Part shown: piece after piece, positions 33,201 through 42,400 of the stretch
How positions within the stretch are numbered: position 1 is the stretch's first letter
Layout of the letters: each line of letters starts with the position of its first letter
Source: Aplidium turbinatum
Lineage: Eukaryota > Chordata > Ascidiacea > Aplousobranchia > Polyclinidae
Assembly (NCBI GenBank): GCA_918807975.1
Contig: OU964921.1
Coordinates: 35,924,498-35,988,497 of the forward strand
Reading direction: 5' to 3'
DNA length: 64,000 nt
The notes under the pieces: model-generated
Told to the model about the DNA's origin: nothing
The model's input: the letters and a program-made list of their open reading frames with translations, nothing else
Databases searched by the model: none
Program-made: the position numbers and the translations under genes

Positions 33201-33830
33201 GAACGTTTTGATCAAAACTACAAAATTTTGAGCAAAATTTTTTACTACCTTTTTTGAAAATGTACGTCCTTTCCGTCTTAGTTTTAAGCAAAATGGTTTA
33301 TTCAAGTTTTATCTGCTTAAACTAACACCGTGTGAAATTTTTTCTACACGTTTGAAAAAGGCAGGCCTAACTGTTTCTCATTGTGCGTCAGCAGCCATAA
33401 TAAAATTTCAGGTGGTGAGACTGACTGCAATGGGTTTTTCTTAAAATGAATGATCTTTTTTCAACGCATCATTAAGATTTGCTTGTCATAAGTTGATATC
33501 GTGTGTATTAACTTGAATAAGATTTAGAAAAGCAACACACGAAACACACGATGCACAGTCCGATATTTTGCAAAACAAATCTTAGCTGAATATGAACATT
33601 GAACAATTGTGCTTCACAAAAACAGCTTACTAAATAATATATTTCGTGTTTTTAGAAACTGCATTGGACAAAGCTTTGCAATGATTCAAATGAAAGTGTT
33701 TGTCGCTCAAGTTCTCCGGCGTTACGAATTTCATTATGGCGCAGACACTCCTCATCCACGAATAACAATGGGTATCACTGCTCGACCAGCAAATGGGCTC
33801 CATCTCATCGTCAAAAAAGTTGAATCGTAA
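21298..33830 (+). CDS. CYP4: Cytochrome P450 family 4, gene B (complete, 11 exons)
   Basis: Exons 21298-21513, 22029-22170, 26697-26829, 26945-27106, 29298-29457, 30150-30308, 30546-30633, 31430-31532, 32021-32240, 32817-32899, 33656-33830; 1,641 nt, 546 aa. The N-terminus carries a hydrophobic anchor ([20 protein letters not shown], about residues 18-37) for the endoplasmic reticulum membrane. Order of landmarks: [17 protein letters not shown] (helix C), I-helix AGQET 346-350, ExxR ESMR 403-406, PERF 465-468, haem loop FSGGPRNCIG 484-493 with Cys491 as iron ligand. It most resembles CYP4F/CYP4V, which hydroxylate fatty-acid-type substrates; the substrate is not readable here. The residue before the I-helix Gly is Ala346, where CYP4A/B have the Glu that can bond covalently to haem. 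Intron 9 uses a GC donor (GATCCAGAA|gcaagt). An acceptor at 21226 suggests a 5' UTR exon beginning at 21227 with a five-codon upstream frame (MTLLT). No coding break found. Confidence 0.92.
21603..21892. mobile_element. hAT-type MITE, 290 bp, in intron 1 of P450 gene B
   Basis: Ends CAGGCGCGAATCTAAG and ATAAATCCGCGCCTG, with an exact 8-bp duplication TCTTGTAC (21595-21602, 21893-21900). A G-run follows the left tip and a G/C run precedes the right tip, as in the CAGGSCCGG family, but the tip sequence differs, so it is a related family. Confidence 0.9.
22723..22930. repeat. Near-perfect 208-bp hairpin in intron 2 of P450 gene B
   Basis: TCATGGACTTCTAAATAGTA at the left is answered by TACTATTTAGAAGTCCATGA at the right; the arms (about 85 bases) stay paired through ctggactggaaact, gtgggcaacatgaggccaaa and cagttggtacaacagttggcc to a short loop near 22825. 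Only a few mismatches are visible. Fragments of a SINE-like repeat flank it on both sides, so it may be a fold-back element inserted in a SINE. Confidence 0.88.
22945..23070 (-). mobile_element. tRNA-like SINE fragment, second family
   Basis: On the minus strand gcaggttcg-like sequence (read as tcgaacatgcaggc on plus) with cagtcgagagcc resembles a B-box region followed by a body with ccacccgcacttgctgttgtttctc. The block left of the hairpin (22560-22640, with gcattgcgggaaagcgg, gagcgctatgc) could be the other part of the same copy. Family unknown; low confidence. Confidence 0.4.
23642..25418 (+). mobile_element. piggyBac-like transposon, shortened, 1.78 kb
   Basis: Flanked by TTAA on both sides (23638-23641 and 25419-25422), the piggyBac target. 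Terminal inverted repeats CCCTTAAACGCCTATGTG and CACATAGGCGTTTAAGGG are exact over 18 bases and continue more loosely (GGGTCTC/GAGACCC). It lies in intron 2 of P450 gene B, same strand. Full piggyBac-like elements are usually above 2 kb, and the transposase N-terminus is missing here, so this is an internally deleted copy. Confidence 0.92.
23977..25027 (+). pseudogene. piggyBac-like transposase, broken
   Basis: The readable part starts MWEQFIANC and covers the DDE core: [19 protein letters not shown] (first Asp), [14 protein letters not shown] (second Asp) and [15 protein letters not shown] (third Asp), then [19 protein letters not shown]. The end (about 24880-25020) is a Cys/His finger ([22 protein letters not shown]) as in piggyBac transposases. 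The pieces lie in different frames, with changes near 24310, 24415 and 24730, and the N-terminal third is absent. The encoded enzyme would have cut and pasted DNA at TTAA; this copy cannot. Confidence 0.9.
26089..26530. mobile_element. hAT-type MITE, 442 bp
   Basis: Ends CAGGGGTCACCAAACT and AGTTTGGTGACCCCTG are exact 16-base inverted repeats, flanked by an exact 8-bp duplication CTGTAGAT (26081-26088, 26531-26538). The interior holds the ggcccgcgggccgg block common in such hAT MITEs. It lies in intron 2 of P450 gene B, 166 bases before exon 3. Just upstream (25985-26080) is a scrap of SINE tail in reverse (tcctcggactgacaaagc). Confidence 0.93.
27203..28124. mobile_element. TIR element with ggcggac subterminal repeats, about 920 bp
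   Basis: Left end GCAGGCCACGAAATTCG and right end GAATTTCGAGGCCTGC are inverted. Inside each end lies a G/C-rich word, gacggcggacaacgtgtccg and aacggcggacacgtccgccg, the second itself palindromic. No clear target duplication and no transposase, so non-autonomous; boundaries good to a few bases. In intron 4 of P450 gene B. Confidence 0.65.
28540..28622 (+). repeat. tRNA-like SINE head, not a functional tRNA
   Basis: GGTGGCTTAATGGCTAGAGT and, further on, GCACGAGTTCGATACCC look like A and B boxes of a polymerase III promoter. The would-be acceptor stem does not pair and the anticodon region is not convincing, so I read it as a tRNA-derived SINE head. It differs from the main SINE of the window. 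In intron 4 of P450 gene B. Confidence 0.45.
29977..30009. repeat. Perfect 33-base palindrome
   Basis: CCATAGACTCCTTAAG and CTTAAGGAGTCTATGG are perfectly inverted around one base. It lies in intron 5 of P450 gene B, 140 bases before exon 6. No terminator-like T run follows and no element boundary is apparent. Confidence 0.85.
30653..31047 (+). mobile_element. 5'-truncated LINE tail in intron 7 of P450 gene B
   Basis: The frame 30681-31010 encodes the C-terminal end of a non-LTR retrotransposon reverse transcriptase protein: [20 protein letters not shown] then [19 protein letters not shown] and [11 protein letters not shown], ending in a normal stop. The 3' end is a short CTA repeat tail (actactactac). 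A 7-base duplication TGATTGT (30646-30652, 31048-31054) flanks it, as expected of target-primed integration with 5' truncation. The readable part has no break, so this is a fairly recent insertion. Confidence 0.85.
31061..31336 (-). mobile_element. tRNA-derived SINE copy, minus strand
   Basis: Reverse of the family: tail-side block ctcggtttgagaac.. ggcaatttcgcgtacatgta, body ccgagattgacagagtgaag and tgaatggagagcagtc, head with B-box complement agagccgaaccagc and A-box complement gcgtaaccactgagtta. It abuts the LINE tail at 30653-31054 within intron 7 of P450 gene B and does not touch exon 8. Confidence 0.82.
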
Positions 33831-35672
33831 AAGTAATTTTATTCAAGCACAAAGAGACACTAACGTTTCTGTGACCTACAAGCTTTTGGAAGGGTCTGAT
33901 TTAATTGAAAATATTTCGAAAGGTTTTTACCGATGTATTTTAAAGGACAGATTGTGCAATCTATTGTGTGTAGGCTACTTTAAAACTTAGTTAATTGCAG
34001 AATGTAAATTGGCCCTTTCTCAAAGAATTGCCAATGAAAACTGGCATAGCCTACATATCAGTTCCTGTCAATTCAAAGAAAAGCAAATGTATTGCTAAGA
34101 GACCTAGCGCCGTGCCCAGACGACTCTCCCGGTCAATCTCATTGCCCTGAACCGTTTGTCACGGAGAACATTATTTTCAATATTCTCTGTTTTGGTTATT
34201 TTTATATATCTTCATGCGCATCAAAACGCTATCGTTGAAACGTACACTAGCCTATAACACTTTTAATAGTGGTTGAAAGAAATTTTAATAGTGGAGAAAG
34301 CTTGCCAGATTCATGTAATACGTTTTTCAAAAACAATCGATAACCTATTATACTTTAATTAATTTACGAGGGATGCTGTTACTGTTGTAAATATTTAATT
34401 ACGTTTTGTCACATCATTAAACTATAAAAACAATACATTGTTTGAATCGTTTTATCAGATAAACATTCAAAAATTTATGTGCACTGTTATGTAAATTCAG
34501 ATGCTGTATGGAAGTTCAATGCAGGTTACTCGTGACTGAACTTAGGCCTACCACCAGGGGTGTATTCCTAGCATTTTATTTGGGAGGGCTCTATTAACAC
34601 CTAGCTGTGTTGTTATAGCCAAAGTAAGTATAAGTAATCGGTGTAGGTGAGCCAACAATCTTTACCTTTTATAAAAAGAAACACTGTTCAGTTTGTTTTT
34701 GTTTCTGAACATCATATCGAAAAACAACCCACGCTAAAACATAGCTTGAAGTACAGAAAAGGTAGAAGCAACAAAACGTGAAAACGTGGTTTAATCCGAA
34801 ATAAAACTATAAGTTTGAAATTTGGCTTGGTTGCTACACTGCAATCTCCTTTGTTTTTTTCTTTACCGCGTAGGCTTACACTTGAAACTCGCTTTGCATG
34901 AGCTGATTCCAATCTCTTAACTTAATTGTAAGCTACTTATTTCTGTAAGCCAATTCTAAACCAACGTTCCAAAAAATTAACCGTAGGAAAGTGAGGAAAA
35001 GCATCTCCTGAAATGAGCGCTTGTGTTTGCAGCTTTGCTAGTAAGAACCAATAAGCTGCCAATGTGGCAGCTACACTAAAATCTCATTTAGTTATTAACG
35101 AACTGTAGGCTACAACTCTAAATACAGCAAAAGCATATTCCAAGTTGGTGCAAACGAGATTATACAAAACAAATAGCCTGTCTGCCAGGTCTTTGGTTTA
35201 TGGGCAAAGTTATAAGCACCACGACAGTCTTTGATTTTAGCTAGCAAAGAGTTTTTAGAAAGATCTGAGTTCATTCAATGTGAGTTCATTCTATTTGTAC
35301 TGTATAAACATTGACTCTTTGCTTAAATGGTAATTTTGTAGTTGCATAAGAGATTACAAAATTATTTTATTCTCTACGAGGATTTAGAAATGTCTTGATA
35401 TATCTCAGCAGAAACACTATTAAGGCCAAATCAATAAATTCAAACTTTTTATTGAAATGTTAGTCTTCAAAAGCGTATTTTGAAAACAGCTTATGTCAAA
35501 GCGGTATAGGCCCATATCTTTTTCTCAAAAAATTTCGATGTTTGTGTCATTTGGAGTAAAGTTGTTTGTTGAAATACTCTTGAAAGAAACTAAAATCAAT
35601 GCTTCGTTTTTGTAACGTATCGTAACGTAAACTAACAGTCAGCAGTTCGTGTGCCTTTTTGTTTTCGTTTTT
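33831..35672. other. Intergenic 3' flank of P450 gene B, nothing recognised
   Basis: The 3' UTR of gene B should begin here. An ATTAAA variant near 34415 is the only poly(A)-like hexamer I would mention, and it is weak. Short open frames on both strands lack domains or splice partners. Confidence 0.45.
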
Positions 35673-35960
35673 CCGCCCCGTTAGCTCAGTGGTTACGCGC
35701 CCAGCTCAAGATCACGCCGCGCTGGTTGGACTCTTGGGGTGTGCGCTTGAGCAACGCATTTCAGGACTGCTCTCCATTCAGCGGAACCTAGTGAATGGAA
35801 TAATTCCCCGGCAACAACACTTCAACAATCGGAAAACTTCACTCTGCTAATCTCGGTAATCGGTCCTGCGTCAAATGCCTCTACAAGTATGCGAAATTAC
35901 CAGGAATAACCTATCAAGGCATTGTCAGTCCGAAGATAAAGATTCAAAACCAAACCAAAC
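35673..35960 (+). mobile_element. tRNA-derived SINE copy, best preserved in the window
   Basis: Head CCCCGTTAGCTCAGTGGTTA (A-box-like) with GGTTGGACTCTTGG (B-box-like); body gtgtgcgcttgagcaacgca, actgctctccattcagcgga, tggaataattcc, aacacttcaacaatcgg, aatctcggtaatcgg; tail ttaccaggaataacctatca then AAACCAAACCAAAC. Few differences from the consensus I can build from the other copies. Confidence 0.88.
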
Positions 35961-36044
35961 ATTTTCGTGACAAAAGATTGGTTATACTGTATTTGTATTT
36001 TGATATGTCGATCATTTCGTTCGAGATGGTCCCTATGGCTGCAT

Positions 36045-37106
36045 AGGTTCCGGCAACAAATCCGGATGGATGCAACATGACGACTTCCTTATTTTCCTTA
36101 AAACCTTTGTTAGTTACACTAAAGTCACAGTTGAACGAAAGATTTTGTTTCTGCTCGACAATCAAAGCTCCCACCGTACAATTGCAGCCATATATTTTTG
36201 TAAGCAAAATGGCATCATACTTCTTTCGTTGCCTCCTCACTGCAGCCACAAACTTCAGCCGCTCTATTGTAGTGTTTATGGACCTCTGAAAATTTTGTTA
36301 ATAGTGCCAGTGACGCGTGGATGAAAATGAACCCCGGAAAAACCATGACCATTTATGATGCTCCTGGGCTTGTTTAAACTTCTTTTCCAATGGCAACAAC
36401 GCCAAATGACATTCAGTCAGGATTCCGTTGCACAGGAATCTGGCCCTTCAACTCCGATATATTTGAAGAACACGAATTTTGTCCTTCCCGGGTGACTGAT
36501 CGGAAAGACCCAGCTCTTCTTGAATCATCTTTGCTGACTCAACATGCAGAAGAATCTTCATCGTCTGGTAATTTGCCTCCATCTCCCAATGGGACATCTT
36601 TTTTGACGTTAAGGCCACCAGCTCTTCTGTCTTCGCATTCCACAGGTTCTGAATTTTTGCGTCAAACTCCGTCAACTTCTGCTGCATGCGAGCCTCATTC
36701 TAACTTTAGTCCTGAAGAACTTCGTTCATTGCCAAAAGCACCACCAAGACAAATAGTTGGATCCAAACAAAAAATGATGCAAGCAGAAATTTTAACAGAC
36801 ACGCCAGTCAACAAAGCAATTGAAGAAGCGGAGAGACAGAAGCCTGTTAAAGCTAAAAGAAAAATAATGCTGCCCAAAAAGTCGACAAAAAGAAAACAAA
36901 ATAAATTTAATCACCCCAAGAAAAAGCGAACCACGCTAGCTGATTCTTCGGACGACAAAGAAAGTTACTGTTTGGTATGTATGGAACATTTCCAAAATTC
37001 TAAATCAAACGAGCTTTGGATTCAATGTGCCATATGTCACTTGTGCACCCCCGACATGAATTATTCGTATTTATATCATAACTGCGACTCGGATGATAAA
37101 AACTAG
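36045..37106 (+). pseudogene. pogo/jerky-like DDE transposase relic with zinc-finger tail
   Basis: Carries the C-terminal half of a pogo-type (Tc1/mariner superfamily) transposase: LLDNQSSH (second catalytic Asp), LPPHCSHKLQPLY, a DAWMKMNPGKT stretch, then TPNDIQSGFRCTGIWPFNSDIF and PSRVTDR. A Ser/Pro-rich linker and a Lys-rich block (KKSTKRKQNKFNHPKKKR, about 36874-36927, a likely nuclear signal) lead to a Cys-rich finger of PHD type (CLVCMEHF, WIQCAICHLC) just before the stop at 37106. The position where pogo enzymes have LQPLD reads LQPLY, so the third catalytic Asp is lost. There is a frame change near 36310 and a stop near 36375. The helix-turn-helix and first Asp are absent. A SINE lies immediately upstream; I could not see terminal repeats. 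Confidence 0.82.
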
Positions 37107-37464
37107 TTTGATGGATAACTGTGGTAACTGTATCTTGCGATGTTGTCTGGTGTGTATGTGCATGCTGCGCACAATGTATTGTACAGTAAGCTTGCGATAA
37201 GTTTAAAGAACGTATTATGTTTGCTGCTTTTTTGGTTTACCTTTGAGTTGCTCAAGTTGTTGTGAGTACCAAAAACCACCAATTTCGTCGAACACCAAAG
37301 AGCATAAGTCGAGTAATAATGTGATAACATCCTAAACCTGATATAAGATTAAAAATGAGCTATATCGCTAAAAGATCGTAGCAGTTGTAGAGCGACAATA
37401 AAAAAATCATAACAATATAGTTCTTCTTCTATCGAGTCTTCTAAAGTTCGTTGATACACCACAG

Positions 37465-37730
37465 ATTGACACATTCTTCCAAAATCAGTTGACCCAGCAC
37501 CAGGAAATTATGAATCTTTTGCCAATCTAGTGCACCAGATAGCCAAGAGAAACATCCCACGCGATGCAGCTCAAAATATATTCCCGGTCTAAACTGTGAA
37601 AGTGCCAAGCTGTTGCAAAAGTACCAACAACTGTTTGAAGAGGACTCTTTTGCGGAAGCTACCATCCTTACCGGTGAACTCCTGATGATCTCCATCTCTG
37701 AAGAACATTATAGTTATTCTGACGTTAGTT
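37465..37730 (+). mobile_element. Decayed LINE fragment (segment upstream of the RT domain)
   Basis: Pieces in shifting frames read AKRNIPRDAAQN, PGLNCESAKLLQKYQQLFEED and FAEATILTGELLMISI, which resemble the linker between endonuclease and reverse transcriptase in non-LTR elements (IPRG..YIPG...LL..YQ..FEEDPF...). No RT motif follows. Broken by at least one frame change; family not assigned. Confidence 0.45.
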
Positions 37731-38323
37731 TCTGAAAAGATTCAGACAAAAAACTGCAGCTTCGAGCTCAGTGCAGTTATGCACCCTTCTACTGACAATT
37801 TTCAAGTTTTGTACCAGTAATCAACTCTTCTCATTTCTGATCTCAAATACTATCCTCTCTAGAAATATTCTTCAGAGTGGAAATAGAGAGGTTAAGTAAA
37901 ACAGAATTAAACTCTCAGTCAGCGCACTTGAGCACAAGATTATATTCCAAGCAGAGTGCGTTCTTTGAGGACACTTACCGCTGCCAATCATTGTACTTTT
38001 AGCTCAACAAGATGCCAGTTTTAAGTACAAACAGACATTAAAACTACTCGTTGAGTGAGTGAATCTTTATCAAAAATTCCAAGCCTTTACAAGTGCTTAC
38101 ACTTTCCTGGGTTTATTTTCTGAATATACTTTGTCAGTTCGACAACAAAAAATCACACTATCATTCAACAATAAACCTTATCAACAACAAAAATCACAAT
38201 ATGGTGTGCATTAAAAAGTACGTAGTTATCAGCCCTCATTCAGATAAGCAATCTTTACTGGATAGTAATTACAAAAAATTTAGTATGCACCTCATTCTAG
38301 TCATCCAAAAGGGTCTGCTACTA
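37731..38323. other. Intergenic, nothing recognised
   Basis: AT-rich sequence between a LINE scrap and the telomere-like repeat block; no exon, element end or RNA seen. Confidence 0.45.
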
Positions 38324-38537
38324 TTCGGTGAGTCCGATTCGGTGAGTCCGATTCGGTGAGTTCGATTCAGTGTGTTCCTAACCTCTAACCCTTAACCCTA
38401 ACCCCTAACCCCAAACCCTAAAACGACAATGATAATTAGGCTACGGTACCCAATAATTTAAAAAAAAAATTAAAAAAATTCCCCTTTAAGGGATCGGACT
38501 CACCGAATCGGACTCACCGAATCGGACTCACCGAAAC
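38324..38537. repeat. Telomere-like tract framed by inverted 14-mer arrays
   Basis: Three tandem copies of a 14-base unit TTCGGTGAGTCCGA (third diverged) at 38324-38370 are mirrored by three inverted copies TCGGACTCACCGAA at 38493-38536. Between them, 38377-38423 is a degenerate telomere-type run (ctaacccttaaccctaaccc and variants), followed by unique AT-rich sequence with an A run. The inverted arrays make this look like a small mobile or fold-back unit. Intergenic, between genes B and C. Confidence 0.85.
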
Positions 38538-38944
38538 GGGCCATTCCGATCCAAAATATGGAGCATGTAGGCCTAACACGCTGTCCAACCGTTACAAAAT
38601 TAGGAACTTCACTCATTTGTAACAATCGAAATCAACTGAACATAAACTCAAAAGTTATATTCCTCATCGTCAATTTAATAAATGAATTAGCCATTTCTTC
38701 TGAATATATTTTGCCTTTGCAAAGCAGCAATATTGTGTTTAGGTTACTGTTTAAATCACTGCATGCATATTCGAAAAGTTTTCCTTAAAAAAAAAACTCG
38801 CTTACATGTGCCATCAGTGGAAATAAAGTTATTAACAATACAGCTACGCAACGTGATGTGTTTATGTCCCAACAAGCATGCGTTCAAATTAAAATTGAGA
38901 TTAAAAATCACTAATCGTAAAGTTGCATTGAGTAACGTTCCGTT

Positions 38945-39193
38945 CAGGCTCGGATTTAAGGGGGGGGGGGGGCAGAGGGTGCAGGTGCCCCGGGCCCCCC
39001 GACTTTTGAAGGACCCCCCTACGTGGAAAAAAATGTGATTTTGTGTTATTTTGTTTCTTTCAGCTTTTGAAGTATCTGCAAAATTCTGTGCAGTACTGGA
39101 TTAATGCTACTGTAGAAGTAGAGGTGTTTTTTTTGCATGGGACCCCCCGATCTAAAAGTGCTCCGGGCCCCCCATCAGCTAAATCCGGCCCTG
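38945..39193. mobile_element. hAT-type MITE, CAGGSCCGGATTTAG family, 249 bp
   Basis: Ends CAGGCTCGGATTTAAGG and GCTAAATCCGGCCCTG, with an exact 8-bp duplication GTTCCGTT (38937-38944, 39194-39201). The interior is closely similar to the 15843 and 54165 copies (gcagagggtgcaggtgcccc). It lies just past the predicted 3' end of P450 gene C. Confidence 0.9.
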
Positions 39194-39199
39194 GTTCCG

Positions 39200-39205
39200 T
39201 TTATT
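39200..39205 (-). promoter_or_regulatory. Candidate poly(A) signal of P450 gene C
   Basis: TTTATT on plus reads AATAAA on minus, 216 bases after the stop codon at 39421-39423 and partly inside the target duplication of the neighbouring MITE. The insertion may therefore have helped set the transcript end; the hexamer is the only evidence. Confidence 0.35.
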
Positions 39206-39420
39206 ATTTTTTCACTTGGAAGAAAATATCGAATGTGGTTTTTCAAGTATCTCACCATACTCGTTGTAGACTGTAGAGCACTGTAGCAAGCTCTAAAAGT
39301 GACCAATGTCCTGCCAGTATATTTCAAAGTTCGATGTATTTGCCCCTCCAAAAAGCAACCTTTGGTTAGAACTACACGAATATACATTTTTTACACAAAA
39401 TCCGTACATGACCAGACTAC

Positions 39421-42400
39421 TTATTCTTCTACAGGCTGTACAATCACATCAACCCCATTTCGAGGGGATATAGTGACTCCGATAACCATTTCCGGGTCTG
39501 GAAGGCTGGGATCACGAATAAATTTGTAGCTTCGAAGAGCGTGAGCAAGAACTATTTTGATTTGATTCATTGCAAACCGTTGTCCAATGCAGTTTCTGAA
39601 ATAAAATAGCCAATGATTAAGATCAATTAAAGATTAGTTTTGGTAAAAAAAAAGGAGGTGTATTTACAAATGTCGTATTGGCCCATGACGCAAGAGCAGG
39701 ATCCACAAAGGATAAAAACTGATTTATATAAGTTTAACAAGTGAAGGCAAAAAGATTAACAGTCTCTCAAGTACATGTAGCTGCACAAAAAGTGAAAACT
39801 ACATGATCCTTTCTTACGATTAAAAAAACCTAATGATTTAAAAGTAAATGTATTTTTTTTTTAAATCATAAAAAAAAGAGTTTTAAAGTCATGTAATTTT
39901 CGGTTTGCATGGAGCTACATGTGCTTGAGAGGTTGCTGGTCTTTTTGTCTTTGGTTGTTATAGACTAGTTTCTTACTCCACATTCCACAATGTAGATTTT
40001 AACGACCTGTTTTAGCCTGATGCTACGAGATCGCTGTGGTAATAGCGAATTGCACTAGCTTTCGGAACACAGTTTTCTAGTCATAAGCTATGACGAATGG
40101 TGTTGAAGTCAGTGAGTCGTTCTTTAATGCGGCTCTTTTGTTTGGTTTGAGGTTGCTGTCTGTTGTTTCTGTGTTGTAAGGCGTTATTGTTGTGAAATTT
40201 TGTTGAATCCTAACCCCTAACAACGCAGAAGCTTAACAAACAGCAGCCTCAAGCCAAACAAAAAAGCCGCATTAAAGAACGACTCACTGACTTCAACACC
40301 ATTCATCATAACACATGACCAAGGAACTGTGTTCCGAAAGCTAGTGGAATTCGCTATTACCACAGCGATCACGCAGCATCAGGCTAAAACAGGTCGTTGG
40401 AGTCTACATTGTGGAGTAAGAAACTAGTCCATAGCAACTGAAAAGAAAAAGATCAGCAACCTCTCAAGCACGTGGGCCACATGCGGCCTTGCGAAGACCT
40501 GGCTTGGTTTCCTCGAGCGGTATCGAACCAATACCCTTTCGAGCGTTGTGACTGCGCTCTCACCTCTTACCCGTAAGGGCAATAACGATGACAGGGGGTC
40601 CATGGGGTACGTTTGGACCCAGGCTCTGGATTAATTTAGGGGCCCGTAACCTTTGTAATGGGACCGGAGCTTGAAAAAACTAGCTAATGTTTTTGGATAT
40701 AGCATATAGTGCGTATTTCTTTGAATTGTCGTAGTTTGGGGCTCTGGGATTTCATTGGTACAAATTATTCTCTCAAAGGTCCCGCATAAGGGCGATGCAA
40801 ATCTGGTTGAGAAAAATTATTATTCAGCACAAACATTCGAGCGTGTGCAGCAATTCCAAATTATTTTTTTCTGTAAGGTTACTTTGCAAATAAAAAATTA
40901 AACAAATTATTATGCTACATGGTAGAAAATAGGTCACACGGCACAAATAAGAATAAATTGAATCTCCAAAAGCTATTTATAATCTTGCTGATTAACTTAT
41001 GTATTGAAACAATCTCCACAATTAATAATTGTAATCAAACATTGCGTTTTGTAACCTTGGCCCAGCAGCAAAAGGAAGAAAAGCAAATGGAGACATCTTT
41101 TTGAGGTTTTCGGGATTGAATCGTTCTGGATCATATACCTGAAAATCAATACAAAATATCAATGATGTTTCCTATGACAAACAGAACAATTTTTTTTCTT
41201 CTTTGATTTGATCTTATTCCTGCTTGGCACGTAGCAATGGAATCAATTCGGATAATAACGTAGCTACTCAGTTGCGCCTTTATACAGCTGCATTGACAGA
41301 CACTGTCTGCTTTGTAAAGTGCTGAGGAGCAACGCATATCTGCAATAGATACAGCGCTCTACAAAAACACTCGTTATTATTATTTCCTCCACAACGGTGC
41401 CTTTGAAAGCTTCCCTGATCAAGAGAGCTGGAAACGGGCGCCGGCGACAAGCCATACAACAAATAGGCTAAATTAGTTAATTTTTGTCACATCAAACACC
41501 GCATATATCACCGATGGCATTGTGAAAGTTCGTTTGCAAACATTCTCATTGTTTTATTGTTTGTCCATAGCTCAAGTGTGGTGTGCCTACTCCTATATAT
41601 TGAAGAATCGATTTAAAATATATACTAGAAAGCAAATTTCAACATCGTAAAAAGATAAGATTAGAAACTAACTTGACATAACTTTTCGAGCATATATACT
41701 ATATTAAGTATTACAAATATTGCTTTAAATACTATATAATAAATAGTATTAATACTACAAAAAGTGCTCAATGCTAAGCAAAAAGCCAAGCACAGCGATT
41801 TACTTCAAATATAGTTGTTAATCTCTAAAACCTCTTCAGCCCGTTTCACCGTAAAACAGGGATCATCGGAAGATCCCAAATCCTCAAATAGAATAGTTTT
41901 AAATACTATACATGATGATATGTTTGTGATTCAATGTACCTCAGGATCTTTCCAGACGTTGGGATTTCGATGTAGGCAAAAGATATTAATGGAGACGTCT
42001 GTTCCTTTGGGCACGTTTATTGTTTTATAGTTATTGAACTCATGTGAAAATGTCATATCATGAGTGAGGGTTCTCGAAATTAAGTGAATCGTAGGATAGA
42101 GACGCATGCTTTCTTTTATGCATTGTGTAAGATAAACCAGCTTCGGCAAATCGGAACTGAAATTGAACATACAACAGGTGAAAAAGTTTATTTCAAACAT
42201 TTCACAGTAATTATTGGCACTGACGGAGGATGTTTTCCATGACAAACATAGAAATAAATTTTGACGAAAGTGACATAACGTTTGGTTTATATGAATAGCC
42301 TAATATGACAAAACATGGATACGGTACACTAAAAAAAAGGATACAAAAAAAGGAAGATACACAAAAAGAAGGATGCAATTAAAAAAGAGAATATATAAAC

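Noticed and set aside
38093-38359. An 88-codon open frame next to the telomere-like block
   Set aside because: Low-complexity Asn/Ile/Lys translation of AT-rich DNA; runs into the repeat array.
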